This document shows, piece after piece, positions 12,177 through 27,329 of a stretch of DNA of 64,000 nucleotides. How positions within the stretch are numbered: the first letter of the stretch is position 1; each line of letters starts with the position of its first letter. Source of the DNA: Boswellia sacra. Lineage: Eukaryota > Streptophyta > Magnoliopsida > Sapindales > Burseraceae. The notes under the pieces are model-generated. The model was not told where the DNA came from. It saw only the letters and a program-made list of their open reading frames with translations, and ran no database searches. Location of the stretch: positions 1 to 64,000 of the forward strand of contig SNVD02006272.1 in assembly GCA_013180625.2 (NCBI GenBank), in the 5' to 3' direction. The position numbers were made by a program, and so were the translations under genes.

Positions 12177-14037
12177 TGTTGACCCAGGTATGGCAACCCA
12201 AGAGGGGGGGTGAATTGGGTTTTTATTTATTAAAACGGATTTGTAAAACTTGCCTTTGAAGATCAAAATTATTTAACTCTTTCTTTGAGAATAAAGGTGA
12301 AGAAGATGAAAATAGAATGTAATCAAGAGAATAGAAATAAACAATCACAAGTGCAAGTAAATATAAGAAGGAAAGGGATAGAGAGAGTGCAAACTCAATT
12401 TACGTGGTTCGGCAAACCTTGCCTACGTCCACGGGCTCCTAGCTCCACGAGCTAAGCTTTCCACTAAGTTGTAGAAAATCTTTACAACTTGCTTGATGAA
12501 CAACCTCACCAAGACTTTTTCTTTCAACTCTTGATAACACCACACCAAGAGTTCTTCTTGATGAACAACCTCACCAAGGCAACTTCCTTCAACCCTTGAT
12601 AAACACCACACCAAGAGTTCTTCTTGATGAACAACCTCACTAAGGCAACTTTCCTCAACTCTTGATAACACCACACCAAGAGTTCTTCTTGATGAACAAC
12701 CTCACCAAGGCAACTTCCTACAACTCTTGAAAACACCACACCAAGAGTTCTTCTTGATGAACAACCTCACCAAGGCAACTTCCTTCAACTCTTGATAACA
12801 ACACACCAAGAGTTCTCTCAATGATAACTTTTTATCCTTTACAAGAAGATCTCACTCTCACCATAATACAAGAACAAGGATAATTTTTACAACAAAAGTA
12901 CAACTCTCTTTAAAGAGTAGATAAAGAATATAAAAGCTCTCTAGACTTGATATTTCTCTTGTTTTTTGCTTGATAGATGCTTCTCTTGCTCTTGCTGAAT
13001 GCATGGGAGAAGGGCTCTTTTTATAGGCAAATGAGATGAACTTAATCAAGTGAAGACACCATCTCCAAATTTTCTGCCCACCATAAAAATCGTAATTTTG
13101 TCTACCATTTTTGTCAATGTTCTGTTTTAAATTTGAAAATCTACAAAACATAAAAGATCTGAAAATTTGAATAAGCTTTCCAACGCATCAAGAATCAAGT
13201 CATTTGGATATCTGTAGCTCATGATATGGCTAAAACACTATTTGGTGCTCATGTGACTTGATTTTTCTTTCTTGTGTCAGTCCACCAAATTGAATGATAA
13301 TTCTGTCAGCGTTCCGTTTGAAATTTGAATTTCTTCAAAACATAAAAGATCTGCATATTTGAATAATATTTCTAAAACATTAATAATCAAAGCATTTGGA
13401 TATCTCTATCGTAAGATATGGCCAAAATACCATTCGGTGCTCATGTGAGTTGATTTTTCTTCTTTGTGTCAGTCCACCGAATTGTATGTCAATTATATTA
13501 GCCTTCCATTTGAAATTTGAATTTCTACAAAACATATGAAATGTGCCTCATTAAGTCCTCTTTCTAATGCCATAAGAATCAAGTCATTTTGATTTTTTTA
13601 GCTCAAGATATGTCCAAAAGAGTATTCAGTGCTCATGTCAGCTGCTTCTATTTATCTTTCAACTTGCCTGATGATTTGGACAACCTTACATTTGAAATTT
13701 GAATTTGTTTAAAACATATGAAATGTTATAAATTGAGTAAGCTTTCCAAAGGCTTAAGAATCACGTCATTTGGATATCTGTAAAGAAATATATGACCAAT
13801 TGATTAAATATTGCTCATGTGTCACATTCCTTGAATCAAACCTTGTTCTTAAACTTTGGTGCCTTTAACATGTAGTCTTCTCCTTAGCTTCAACACTTCA
13901 TTTTAATAAGCCTCTTATTGATTTTACAAATATTTCATTGAATCTTATTCTTGCACATAAGTAAACATATTAGTAACACCTTATGAATCAATGTGTATTG
14001 TTATCATCAAAATTATCATGTAGCCTTAGGGCTAACA
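12177..14037 (-). repeat. 5' LTR of copia element A
   Basis: Direct repeat of 6821-8480. On the minus strand it begins TGTTAGCC and ends GGGTCAACA. It is 1,861 bp against 1,660 bp for its partner. The difference of about 200 bp is explained by five copies, instead of two, of a ~67-bp tandem repeat at 12491-12815. A TATA-like CCTATAAAAAG (minus strand, around 13019-13029) is the probable retroelement promoter. Confidence 0.93.
12491..12815. repeat. ~67-bp tandem repeat inside the 5' LTR, about 5 copies
   Basis: Units run from CTTGATGAACAACCTC to ACCACACCAAGAGTTCTT and begin near 12491, 12557, 12624, 12688 and 12752. Reading frames through the array are periodic and are not taken as genes. The 3' LTR has two units only. 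Confidence 0.9.
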
Positions 14038-16219
14038 TAAGTTATCCCTTTCCTCAAATAAAAAGGTAAAATTAGAAATCATATGTTGTTTTTTATATTT
14101 CTTAAATCTTGCGGGGGACAATATTGTTCGATGAAATTTGAAGGGTGTAATTTACCCTCTTGAAAACCTAGGTGTAACATTCAATAGTTTACTAATGAGA
14201 TTTAGATTGACATTTAAGGTTACTAAAATATAGTTACAACAAAAAGAAATATAAATTTTGTCAAAATTCATGTTCAGAACATTATGCTTTTCAAAGTACA
14301 TAATTTAAAGCTTAAAATAATAATTAATAACAGGAAGGGATATTTCGACACAAATTTTTGATACAAACTTATAACATTTGATCCTACTTAATCTAATAGT
14401 TAAAATTGAAAATAAAAATAGTTATATTTAATATGGAAACTCATTAATCATCTCAATTATTAGATTTTGTGAATCAATAACTATAAATTTATATTTAGCT
14501 TTATGCAAAAAAGAAAAAATTCCTAAACAATAATTTGCATGGTTATTTATGTTGTTAATATCAAGTTAATTATTTCTTATCAAATCAAAGATAAAGGGAC
14601 ATGGATCGTTGTATTTTATACTTTAAAAATACTAAAAATTAATTATTTAATTTGTAAAGACATTTTTTTCACTATTGCAATTGAATATAAGCAAAATATG
14701 TGGCTATTTATATTCACTCACTTTATATGGATCTTTTTCAAAAAATTTAAAAAAAAATCAAATTTATATGACATTAATTTGGGTCATTGGGAAGGGTAAT
14801 ATTGTGAAAAATAATAATTAAGAGTCAAAGAAAGAAATATTACTTAACAAATAATTTTGAAGCAAACCATATTTGGACCCAAAAAATATAAAATGAACCA
14901 CTAAACATATTATATACACTGATTCAATGTAAAAAGTTTTTTTAATGAAATATTACTCAAGTTTTTCAATTTTTTAATATCAATCTCTTTGGCTTCTAAC
15001 TTTTGAAATAACCTTATTCTTTATTTTTATATGAATGTTATTATCAACATCTATATTTTATCTTATATATATAATATTCAATCAAAATCTATATATTATA
15101 ATTTGGTTTTTCTTTCAAACATAATTTGACTATTGTTATATTTTTATTTTTTTTCCTTCTGTTCATATATGGACAAAGCTTACGTAGATGAAAGCAAAAC
15201 AAAAATTAAAAAAGAAAATTGCTTTGAACTCCGTTTCATATGGCCGGCAATTATATATTATATATCAAGGTCAATTCCAAGTTTAAGCTTTTCTCTATTG
15301 TTGATCTAATTTGAATAATTACATAATGATGCTTCTGGATTCCAAAATTAACCGGTGGCAATGATGATTTTGTAAATTTAAGAGAGAGGCAAGTAAAATT
15401 TACCAAAAAAGGAAAAAGAAAATGGGAAGAACTTTTTTTTTTAATATTAATATTTTGTTGGAGATTTTAGTTGATGGTTTCGTAAATCTATGTTATATTA
15501 TTAACTTTGTCAAAGTAATTTTAGTTCTATATAATCTTTTTCTTTTTCAACAAAAAGTATAAGTGACTGCCTTATTGGAGAAAAAATAATTTGTAATTTT
15601 TTAATTATGTCAATGTTTAAATTAATGGTTTGAGATGGATTTTGCATATCTATAAATGAAGAGAAAATATTTTACCATTTTTATAATATATAATAATTTA
15701 CGAAATAATTCTTTAAATTTTAATTTTACAAGGTATTTTTATCAGTTTAATTATAAATTATGAAAACCTTTTTATGGATAATCTATCATCTCTCCTTATA
15801 TTTGCTTGAGAGTCAATGACCTCCCCTGTGCTTTTAAAATATCATTAACCTGTCTTAACGATTAGCAATACTCAGTTAATTTTAACTAGAAAATGTTAAT
15901 ATTGTAATTTTAATAACAAATAAAAGACACTATTTTTACTCTAAAAAATTAAAATTTACATAAATTTAAATTCATAAGATTATATATTACATCTCCTTAA
16001 ATATATATAAATGCGATGGTTTACCCATATCATAAAGTAAGAGTATTAAATACATTAAATTTTAGATTAATACGTTATATTTTAGATTTTAAAAGGTGCA
16101 AGGAGAAGTTCAACTTGATGTTTATTAAAACAGTGAGGGTGAGAAAATAATCTTGGTTTTATTGTTGTTTCATATTTACAGTTTTCCTTTGCTCGCCAGC
16201 CCAGACTAGCCAACAAAAG
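14038..16219. other. AT-rich intergenic DNA
   Basis: No coding sequence or repeat end was recognised. The longest open frames are short AT-rich translations without family likeness. Confidence 0.65.
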
Positions 16220-17654
16220 TAGGGGTGTGCATGGTATACCCCCACTCGTCCGAACCCGACATACCCGCTATAGTATGGTGGAGGTATGGTAGGGTATAAG
16301 AAAAGAATAGAGTGTGGTATGGTAAAAATTTTGAAAACCCTCTATGGTATGGTATGGTGGAGGGTATTTTTTAGAAAAACCCGAAAATACCATACCATAC
16401 CTCTTTTCAAAAATTAAAAATTATGCCAAATGTAATGATATAGTTGGTTATGTATAGGGATAATTCTAATATGCCCCCTGAGGTTAGGCCTAAAAAAAAT
16501 TGAGGACCTAAGTTTTCTGAAATCTAAGAATGCCCCCTGAGGTTACTGTAGCGCCGTTAGATTTAACGGGAAATGTATTAAACCATTAGATTTAACGGAA
16601 AATGTATTGAATAATAACTTAATGCTAATATTAGATTTAACAAAAAATGTATTAAATAATAAATTAACGCTAATAAGCAGTAAAATAGACTATAATACCC
16701 TTTTCTAAATGGTTTCTAAAGCGTTAAGTTACTATTTAATACATTTTCCGTTAAATTTAACGGTGCTACAGTAACCTCAGGGGGTAATTTTGAGTTTCAA
16801 AAAACTGAGATCCTCAATTTTCTTTTGGTCTAACCTTAAGGGGCAAATTAGAATTAACCCTTATGTATAATATGTATGTGTGAGTGTTATATACCTTAAT
16901 AGAGAATATAATGAAAAAGTTAGCAACCTTAAATCCCTAACCATGGAAAGTTTGAGGTAATTTCATCAGTAATATTCATTTCTAACTTTCTTTTGTCATT
17001 CTTTTTAAATTTTAATATATTTATTATTTTTTTAAGTGAATTATAATTTTTTTCTTTTTTCTTTAAAATTTGTACTATATTGAAAGTTGAAACTTTGGAA
17101 GACTTAAAGGTTTAACTTGAATGTTGGAACTTTGTGGAAGGATTTGGATATGAAGTTACTTATTATTTGTGTTGTTATAGATATTTAATTGCTTGAGTAT
17201 TTGTGTTGTTATAGAATATGTAGTTACTTGATATTTTTGTGTTGTTATAGATATGTTGTTACTTGATTATTTGTGTTGTTATAGAATATATAGTGACTTT
17301 ATTATTTGTATTATTAAGAATATATAATTGCTTGATTTTTTATTTAGTACAAACTTTATGAATCATAATATTAAACAATATCAAAATAAGAACTCAATGT
17401 ATCAAAATCTTGGAAAAAAAAGCTATAAAAAAGCTTTAAAATCACTAAAAAAATATGGTAAAACATTATCTAAATTTTGGTCAATTTAGTCAACCACGTG
17501 AAAATACCATACCATACCCGTCCCTACCCTACCATGCGGGAATGTGGTATGGTATCGTATTCAAGAATGGTATGATATAGTATAAAAATTTAAAACCCGA
17601 CCTATAGAGGGTAAAGGGATGGTATGGCGATACCACACCATATGCACACCCCTA
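16220..17654. mobile_element. Non-autonomous hAT element
   Basis: Ends are TAGGGGTGTGCAT on the left and its inverted form ATGCACACCCCTA on the right. The element is flanked by a perfect 8-bp target duplication AACAAAAG (16212-16219 and 17655-17662), the size made by hAT transposases. Subterminal regions are rich in TATGGTATGG-type repeats in both orientations. There is no transposase. Length is 1,435 bp, of which 404 bp plus a 9-bp duplication belong to a nested Mutator-like MITE. Confidence 0.9.
16457..16860. mobile_element. Mutator-like MITE nested in the hAT element
   Basis: Long terminal inverted repeats of about 170 bp start GGGATAATTCTAAT on the left and end ATTAGAATTAACCC on the right. 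A perfect 9-bp target duplication TTATGTATA (16448-16456, 16861-16869) fits a MULE transposase. Total length is 404 bp with no coding capacity. Confidence 0.9.
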
Positions 17655-19702
<2,048 letters not shown>

Positions 19703-19965
19703 CGGTCAGAGAGTGTTCCAAACCTTCATTTCATGCAAAGGAGGCTATATATAGGAGATTTTACTCTTGTATAGGATGTTGCCATGCATGGTGTAGGAGT
19801 GGCACCTTATTGCTTACAAAGGAGCTGGTGATGATACCTAGCTAGAACCTATGGAGACACTTGGAGAATAAAAGGTTTCTTCAGGAGACACTTGGAAGCT
19901 TCTAAGGGAGTTGGTGAGGAACTTGGCTAAGAAGCAATTTCCTTGAAAACTTGGAGAAATGTTTT

Positions 19966-20265
19966 TTTAAGGATTTTAAGCAGGATTTGTATACTGCCGT
20001 TAGGCTGTTTGGTACATACATGGTAACTATAAAATTATATGTAATAAAGTCTACACCAAGGGGGTATATATAATTCACTAATAAACACAACCCAAAAGGC
20101 ATCAGACACCATTCATATTCTTTTGCAGATAACTATAATTAACCAACTAGTGGTTATAGAAGTTATTTGCAATAACTCATTCATGTATTTTCATTTTAAT
20201 GGTGAAACCTATCACATAGAATCCTGCATGTCACCTAGATGTATATTAGATCACAAATACTAAGA
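19966..20265 (-). repeat. 3' LTR of copia element B
   Basis: About 300 bp and clearly homologous to 27017-27329, for example GGTATATATAATTCACTAAT and CAGATAACTATAATTAACCA. On the minus strand it starts TCTTAGTATTTG, so the TG terminus is mutated. Its outer end is blurred by a T-run. Confidence 0.85.
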
Positions 20266-20280
20266 ACTCCCACTTGATCT
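20266..20280 (-). other. Polypurine tract of copia element B
   Basis: Minus-strand AAGTGGGAGTT directly next to the 3' LTR. Confidence 0.7.
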
Positions 20281-20889
20281 AATAATATATAGCTAGTTTG
20301 ACTTCTCAAATCGATATCAGAACATGGTTACCTTTGTTGTTACGTATGTACGATCTTGACAAAAATTTATCGCGTCTGAAATTTCTTTATCAAATGACTT
20401 TACTTTACATAAAGTAAAATGACACCAATTCTCTCGAATCTAATTACAATTAGCGATTTCAGCCAAATATAATTTAACTTGTGTCCAAAATTTAGATCAA
20501 GTACTTCCTCTTATATCGAGGTTTTCCTTAATACACCTTATCGACAACTTTTATACTACACACCAAATGTTATATAGGCCATTGTAAATTCCTCAAAAAG
20601 GATTTTACATTCTAGAGATCAACTACAACTCTTATTACCTCGCTAGTGTGTTCTTTATCTTTTATTTGACCAATAATTAAAAATCAAATAGAGTTATACT
20701 ATTGTTAATCTTGGGTGTCTCCAAGATATTTACAATAATATCTTCATATTGTATGTCTAACTACATATCTAGATGATTTTCAAACCGACTGTACTCACAT
20801 GCTCTCTGAATTTCTCTAGAGATAATCTTTTGGTCATAGGATCAGCCATCATCTCACCAGAGGATAAATAGTCGACTTTAATTTCACTC

Positions 20890-21540
20890 CTCTCTACCAT
20901 ATCTTGAATATATTGATAATTAATATCAATGTGTTTGCCCTTACAACTATTTGCTCCACTTTTAATTTAACAAAATGACGGACTTTACTATCATAAAACA
21001 TATTGACTGGCTTAAAAATTAAATCTAATTGTAAACTTTCAATGAACCGCTTACCCAATACTATAGTACTTGGCACTTTACTACAAGGAATATATTCAGT
21101 TTCTATGGCAGAATTGCAACACAACTCTATTTCTTACTAGGCTAAGAGAGAGCGGCTCCTCCAAATAGAAAAATAGTACAGAAAAATAGTACCACTTGTT
21201 GACTTTTTATCATCTAAATCACCTGCAAAATCTGTATCACAATAGCAAGTTCTAGATCACTTAAACTGAAACATAGTTTCAAACCTTTTATGCCTTTCAT
21301 ATATCTCATAATCCTTTTGACTGCTTGCCAATGTGCTTTACCAAGATTTGACTGATATCGACTTACTACTTTTACTGCATGACATATATCTGGCCTTGTG
21401 CTAGTCATTAAATACATCAAACTTCTAATTACTTGTGCATAAGGAACATTATGAATCTTTTGAATTTCCTTTTCAGTTTTAGGACACATCTCTTTAGAAA
21501 GAGTTATGAACTTGCACACAGGAGTACTCAATGGTTTACA
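20890..21540 (-). pseudogene. copia element B RT end and RNase H, decayed
   Basis: 21531-21214 is open and shows VPYAQVIRSLMYLMTSTRPD and VSRYQSNLGKAHWQAVKRI, the conserved RT-to-RNase H segment. The RNase H tail in 21124-20894 is degenerate (FYDSKVRHFVK). Sequence 20281-20889 is the 3' untranslated region of the element, with nothing else recognised. Confidence 0.8.
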
Positions 21541-21589
21541 TTATGCCATATTAAAGTGCTTAAGTACTTTATCTAGATAATTGTCTTGA

Positions 21590-22330
21590 TCTAGACACAA
21601 TAACTTGGAAATTCTATCTCGTGTAATCTTGATGCCTAAAACATAGGAGGCTTCACCCATGTCTTTTATCTCAAAACGAGAATTAATATATGATTTTGTT
21701 TGACTTACATATCATTGCTATTACTAGCTAATAAAATGTTATCTACATACAATGATAAGATAGAAAAACTTATCTTGGCACTTCCAGCTATCACAGTGAC
21801 CTAGTGGATTAATTTGGTATCCTAAATCCAAAATTGCTTCATGGAATTTTAAATATCACTGCCTAGATGATTGTTTCAGTCCATGAAGAGACTTCTTTAA
21901 CTTATAGAATTTATCCTTATGTCATGTAACCATAAAACCATCTGGTTGGATCATATATATATATATATCTTCCTTCAAGTCACCATTCAAGAAAGGTGTT
22001 TTGACATCTAATTGATGCAATTCAAGATCCATCCTTACAATTATCGACATAAGTATCCTAATTGATGTGACCTTTGCCACTGGTGAATAAGTATAAATAA
22101 AGTCAATACCAAGTTACCGCGTACAACCTTTTGCTACAAGTTTTGCCTTATGTCTATCTAGGCTTCTATCTACCTTTAATTTCTTTTTGAAAACCTATTT
22201 GCAACCTATAGGGGTTTTGCCTTTGGGCAAATTAACTAATTGCCAAACTTGATTTTTCTCAGTGGGTATTAACTCATCAATCATGGCTTTTTCCCACTCT
22301 ATAGAATCCAATTGAGACATCGCTGTAGAA
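21590..22330 (-). pseudogene. copia element B reverse transcriptase, decayed
   Basis: The minus strand shows WEKAMIDELIPTEKNQVW, then LPKGKTPIGCK, HKAKLVAKG, DVKTPFLNGDLKEDIY and LKKSLHGLKQSSR, the order of copia RT. The catalytic YVDD box reads YVDN (21738-21749). Several stops and frame changes interrupt it. Confidence 0.8.
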
Positions 22331-22689
22331 TAAGAGCTAGGATCCTTACCAATAGGATTTACCTCATATAGATTAAAGACATAATGATCTCGTAGTCTTG
22401 TGCAGGGTTCACATTTACATTTGCTCCCACTAGATTACACGAGTAATAGAGATAAGTCACCATCCGATAAGGATGGAGTTGGAGGAGTGCTATTGTCATT
22501 TTCCAAAAGTAGGGCAAAATAATGAGAAATGACAATAGCAAGTGATTCATGAAAGACAACATCACAACTTTCAGCTTAATCCTTTTTCGGGATGATAAAA
22601 ACGATAACCACTCTCACTATCTAAATACCTTATGAATTTGCAATCCTAAGTTTTAGAACTTAATTTATCTCATAAAGGTCTAGGAATCA

Positions 22690-23453
22690 ACATTTGTGCA
22701 TTACAACCCCAAATACGAAGATGAAATAAATTGGGTTTGACATCTCACAAAAGTTTATGTGGTGTGTAAATAATTTAGCCTTTGTTTCAACTTTATTCAA
22801 AATACAAGTAGCACTTGAGAATGCCTCTCCCTAGAAATGTAAAGGCATACTAGAATATGCTAACATGGATCGAACCATATCTATTAGAGTTTGATTACAT
22901 CTTTCAGCAATCCCATTTTATTGTAGACTATAGGGCATAGTATAACTATGTTGTATCCCATTCTGTTTACAAAATGAATCAAAGACATCATATTCACCAC
23001 CACGGTCACTATGTAGGGTTTTAATGGATCTTCCTAAATGAGTTTCAACTTCTAATTTATATTCCTAAAATTTCTCTAAAGCTTCAGATTTATGCTTTAA
23101 AAGATAAACATGATCATATCTAGAGAAATCATCGATAAAAGTAACAAAATATTCCATTCCTCTATCTGTTTTAACTTTCATAGATGATGAATTACCTCAA
23201 ATAAATTAGATGATTGCCAATGAGACGAGAAAGGTTTTCTCGATAATTTTCCTTTAACATATGATTCACAAATGTCAAAGTCATCTAGATTTACTTTAAG
23301 TATTAAACCTTTATGATGCATACGTAACATTTATTTTTATTTATGTGACCTAACCTTAAATGCCATGATAAAGTAGAATTTAAAGAATCGGACACAAAAG
23401 CATACTTAAAAGAGAAATTATTTTTATTAATACCAGAAATGGAATACATATTA
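22690..23453 (-). pseudogene. copia element B integrase, heavily decayed
   Basis: Between protease and RT the minus-strand translation in mixed frames retains pieces of the copia integrase (for example KPFSSHWQSSNLF and VVNMMSLIHFVNRMGYN) with many stops. Identification relies mainly on position and order. Confidence 0.6.
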
Positions 23454-23960
23454 TCAGTATGAAGACCTCTCAAAAAGTACGTTATAACCCTGTGAAATAG
23501 TGTTTACCCTACTCTTAAATTTTATTTCAAACCCCTTTTTCTCTAAAATTGAAATAGAAACTAAATTCCTTCTAATTTTAGGAGCAAACAAAACATTCTT
23601 CAAAATGATGATAGAAGAATCCGTGGTGATTTTACAATCGCCTTTACCCAGAACATCGACATAGGTATTATTACCCATATAAAAACGATGTTCACCTTTC
23701 TCTCAATCTTGGAAAGAAATGAAGACAGATTTATCCTTGCGAACATGTGTAGTTGCACCAGAATCCATCCACCATTGATTGTCAATTTCAGCAACAAGTG
23801 CTTCAGAGACTGTTAAAATCACTTCCTTGGAAAAAGTACCATTTTGCTTATGATGAGGACATTTAGCCTTGACGTGACCAATCCACCACAAATAAAACAC
23901 CCCTGCTTGAGTTTCTTGTTGTGCTGTTTGTTGTTGTTGTTCTTTCCTTTGGAATGTTTC
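23454..23960 (-). pseudogene. copia element B zinc knuckle and protease
   Basis: A CCHC knuckle (CFICGG and IGHVKAKCPHH across a frameshift) leads to the aspartic protease active site WWMDSGATTHV. The latter is D-S-G rather than D-T-G, which is usual in plant copia. After a stop the protease continues as VLGKGDCKI and LKNVLFAPKIRRNLVSI. The protease would cut the Gag-Pol polyprotein. Confidence 0.85.
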
Positions 23961-24455
23961 TTACATTTTTGAAACTGTTATACCTTGGGCTGATTCTGCT
24001 ATGAGGAGACTGTTACCACTTTCTTTCTTTCTACATTTCATTCTAACTTCTTCAATAACCAATAGAGTAGGAAGAATCGTCATAGACAACTCTTTTTGCC
24101 CATAAGTTAAAAAAGTTACCATATGATCCGAGGAAAATGGTAAACTGCTCAATAACGTTGACACTTGCATTTTATTAGAAATCTCATGACCAGCATTGGG
24201 TAGTTCTTTAGCAAGAATCTAAAGTTTCATAATATGATCTACCATGCTCTCATCTTTTGACATACAAGTCTCACTATAGCGCTTCAAAAGCAATTGAATA
24301 TATGTCTCCGATTTAGGACCATACTTGTCCTCTAAGACATCCATCATTTCCTTACTAGTGTCGATACTCTTATATAAAGAAAGTAAATCATCTTGCATAT
24401 GGGTCACTATAGTAGCCTTGGCTAATTCATTACCTTCTTCCCATTTAGCCCATAG

Positions 24456-25408
<953 letters not shown>

Positions 25409-26618
25409 GCCCATAGAGTGTCACCTACAGCAGGTCTTTCTTTTTATAAGGTATAATAGATGCGTTTATGCATTAATAGATATGAGATTCCCTCACTGCA
25501 AATACACAAGTTATTATTACACCGTCTTTCAACTTTAACACTTTCAATTTGGTTTTTAGTGGCCATTGTCTCAAATTATTAACTACACAAATAACCAAGA
25601 AAATACTTCTAATAATATTTAGTCAACAACAACTCCAATCTAACACTCTCAACAACAACAAGAAATCAGAAATAATAATAACAATAATATTGACTACTAA
25701 TAATATTTAAAATATGGCTATAAATGTGTATCATAACACTTATTTAAATATTATATAAAATCTAATAACAGACTTACAGCTAACAGGGTAGTATAAGTCG
25801 ATGTTGATAATTACTCAGCCTAGTTTGATAATATGGCACCCTTGGATTGCGAAGAGTAGTAAATTTTGGATCCTTAATCTCTTGGAAATTTTAGAGATGC
25901 CCAAAAAAGGCTTTGGAATCTTAGTGCGTGAAATCCCTTGATAATTGTAAAGGTCTCAAACCATGCACAACACGATTGGAAGTTAACTCCTGTGTTGCCA
26001 ATCAGGTATTGTAAACCTAATATTTTTCTTATGGCTGGGAAGCCAAAAGCTTGTTGGAACACTTGCTCGAATTTGGGCCACATAATAGGACATTGTTGAT
26101 TTGGTCGAGGACCACCAAAATGACCAAAAATAGATGAATTTGTGAAATTCTGAGGCCACAGATTAGTGGGGCCAAAATACCTTTAGGGACCAAATTTGGC
26201 AAAAATTGGATTGCGTTTGAGCCTTGAACTTTTGTCTAAAATTGAAGGAAGGGTTCAATCAAACCGAAAACGGTTCAAACCGGTTTAGCCTGGTCGCTCT
26301 GGTTCGCTGACATGGCAAGTCAAAAGGTGAAAAGTCTTGGTCCATGCAGTCAACATCTCCAGGGACTAGCGGGTCAAAATGTAGGTCAACAAGTGAGGCA
26401 GGTCCGTTCTTATGTGAAGTAAAGGCTGGCTGGTGATTGTGCAGCACAAGCAAAGAAGGAAACAAGATGGCTGGAATGCAGGCACTGTCAGACGCATGAA
26501 TGGCGTATGCAAGACAAGTTGGGGTGCTATAGAGTGTGGACAAAATGCGAGGGCTTGAATGCAATTTTGGGCACATGAAATATACGTGTGCGCCAAGTTT
26601 TTGCGTTTACACCCTTAC

Positions 26619-26933
26619 CTAATGATTTAAACTTTTATGTTTTGCACGATTACCCCTACGCCTCTGGAAATGTGATTTTTCATAAATATCTTTTGGATCT
26701 TCTTTTGAATCAATTTCCTTCCTTTTTAAATTGTCACCAACACTTTCTTCAACGGTAACATGTTTTCCTTTCCCGAAATTAATTTTTGACAAAGGACCAC
26801 GACCAAGAGGAAAATCTCTAATTATTGGAACATGCCATTTGACTTTGATCAATTTTGGCTTTACAGATTTTGAAGATTCACCAATATAATATTGACCATC
26901 TTTGAATTCCTTTTTAACACAATTCACATCCAT
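26619..26933 (-). CDS. Unidentified 104-codon leader ORF in copia element B
   Basis: ATG at 26933, open for 104 codons, lying between the primer-binding site and gag, where copia elements normally have only untranslated leader. The product is basic and Lys-rich (MDVNCVKKEFKDGQYY at the start, HFQRRRGNRAKHK near the end), without membrane segments or a motif I know. It may be a captured host-gene piece or a chance reading frame. The remaining leader, 25570-26618, shows no clear gene. Confidence 0.35.
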   Translation of the reverse strand: MDVNCVKKEFKDGQYYIGESSKSVKPKLIKVKWHVPIIRDFPLGRGPLSKINFGKGKHVTVEESVGDNLKRKEIDSKEDPKDIYEKSHFQRRRGNRAKHKSLNH

Positions 26934-27003
26934 TGGACATGAATTAAAACTAGAATTCTCTTAAGTATTACCTTGCATAAATATTCAAACATCCTACAAC
27001 TTC

Positions 27004-27015
27004 GCTCTGACACCA
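27004..27015 (-). other. Primer-binding site of copia element B
   Basis: Minus-strand TGGTGTCAGAGC, one mismatch from the usual initiator tRNA-Met complement, one base after the 5' LTR. Confidence 0.85.
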
Positions 27016-27016
27016 C

Positions 27017-27329
27017 TGAAGGTTTTAAGTAGGATTTTTGTATAATGCCATTACATATAGGGTAACTAGTAACTACAGAATTAGATATAATAAAGTCTGT
27101 ACCAAGAGGGTATATATAATTCACTAATAGAAACAGCCCAAAGGGCATTAAACATCATTCATATCCCTTTGCAGATAACTATAATTAACCAACTAGTTTT
27201 TATAAAAGTTATTTGCAATAACTCCTTCACTTTATGTGACATTATGCACCATATTTATGGTGAAACCCATCACATAGAACCCTGCATGTCATCTATAGAT
27301 ATTTATATAATAGATAACAAATACTAACA
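27017..27329 (-). repeat. 5' LTR of copia element B
   Basis: 313 bp, starting TGTTAGTATTTG and ending CCTTCA on the minus strand. It is diverged from the 3' LTR by many substitutions and small indels, so insertion is not recent. Confidence 0.88.

Larger units (their letters stand above)
6821..14037 (-). mobile_element. Ty1/copia LTR retrotransposon A, non-autonomous (RT and RNase H deleted)
   Basis: Complete frame of an LTR retrotransposon on the minus strand. The 5' LTR is at 12177-14037 and the 3' LTR at 6821-8480. A tRNA-Met-type primer-binding site follows the 5' LTR. Gag comes first, then a zinc-knuckle/protease region and an integrase, which is the gag-PR-INT order typical of Ty1/copia. 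After integrase, sequence resembling the linker before reverse transcriptase runs to about 8780 and then gives way to the 3' untranslated region; no RT or RNase H is present. Gag and pol also carry a stop and frameshifts. No matching target-site duplication is visible (CCACT on the left, TAAGT on the right). Confidence 0.92.

Noticed and set aside
12423..12739. Periodic Glu/Val-rich protein on the minus strand
   Set aside because: It comes from the ~67-bp LTR tandem repeat, and the frame is not kept in the other LTR.
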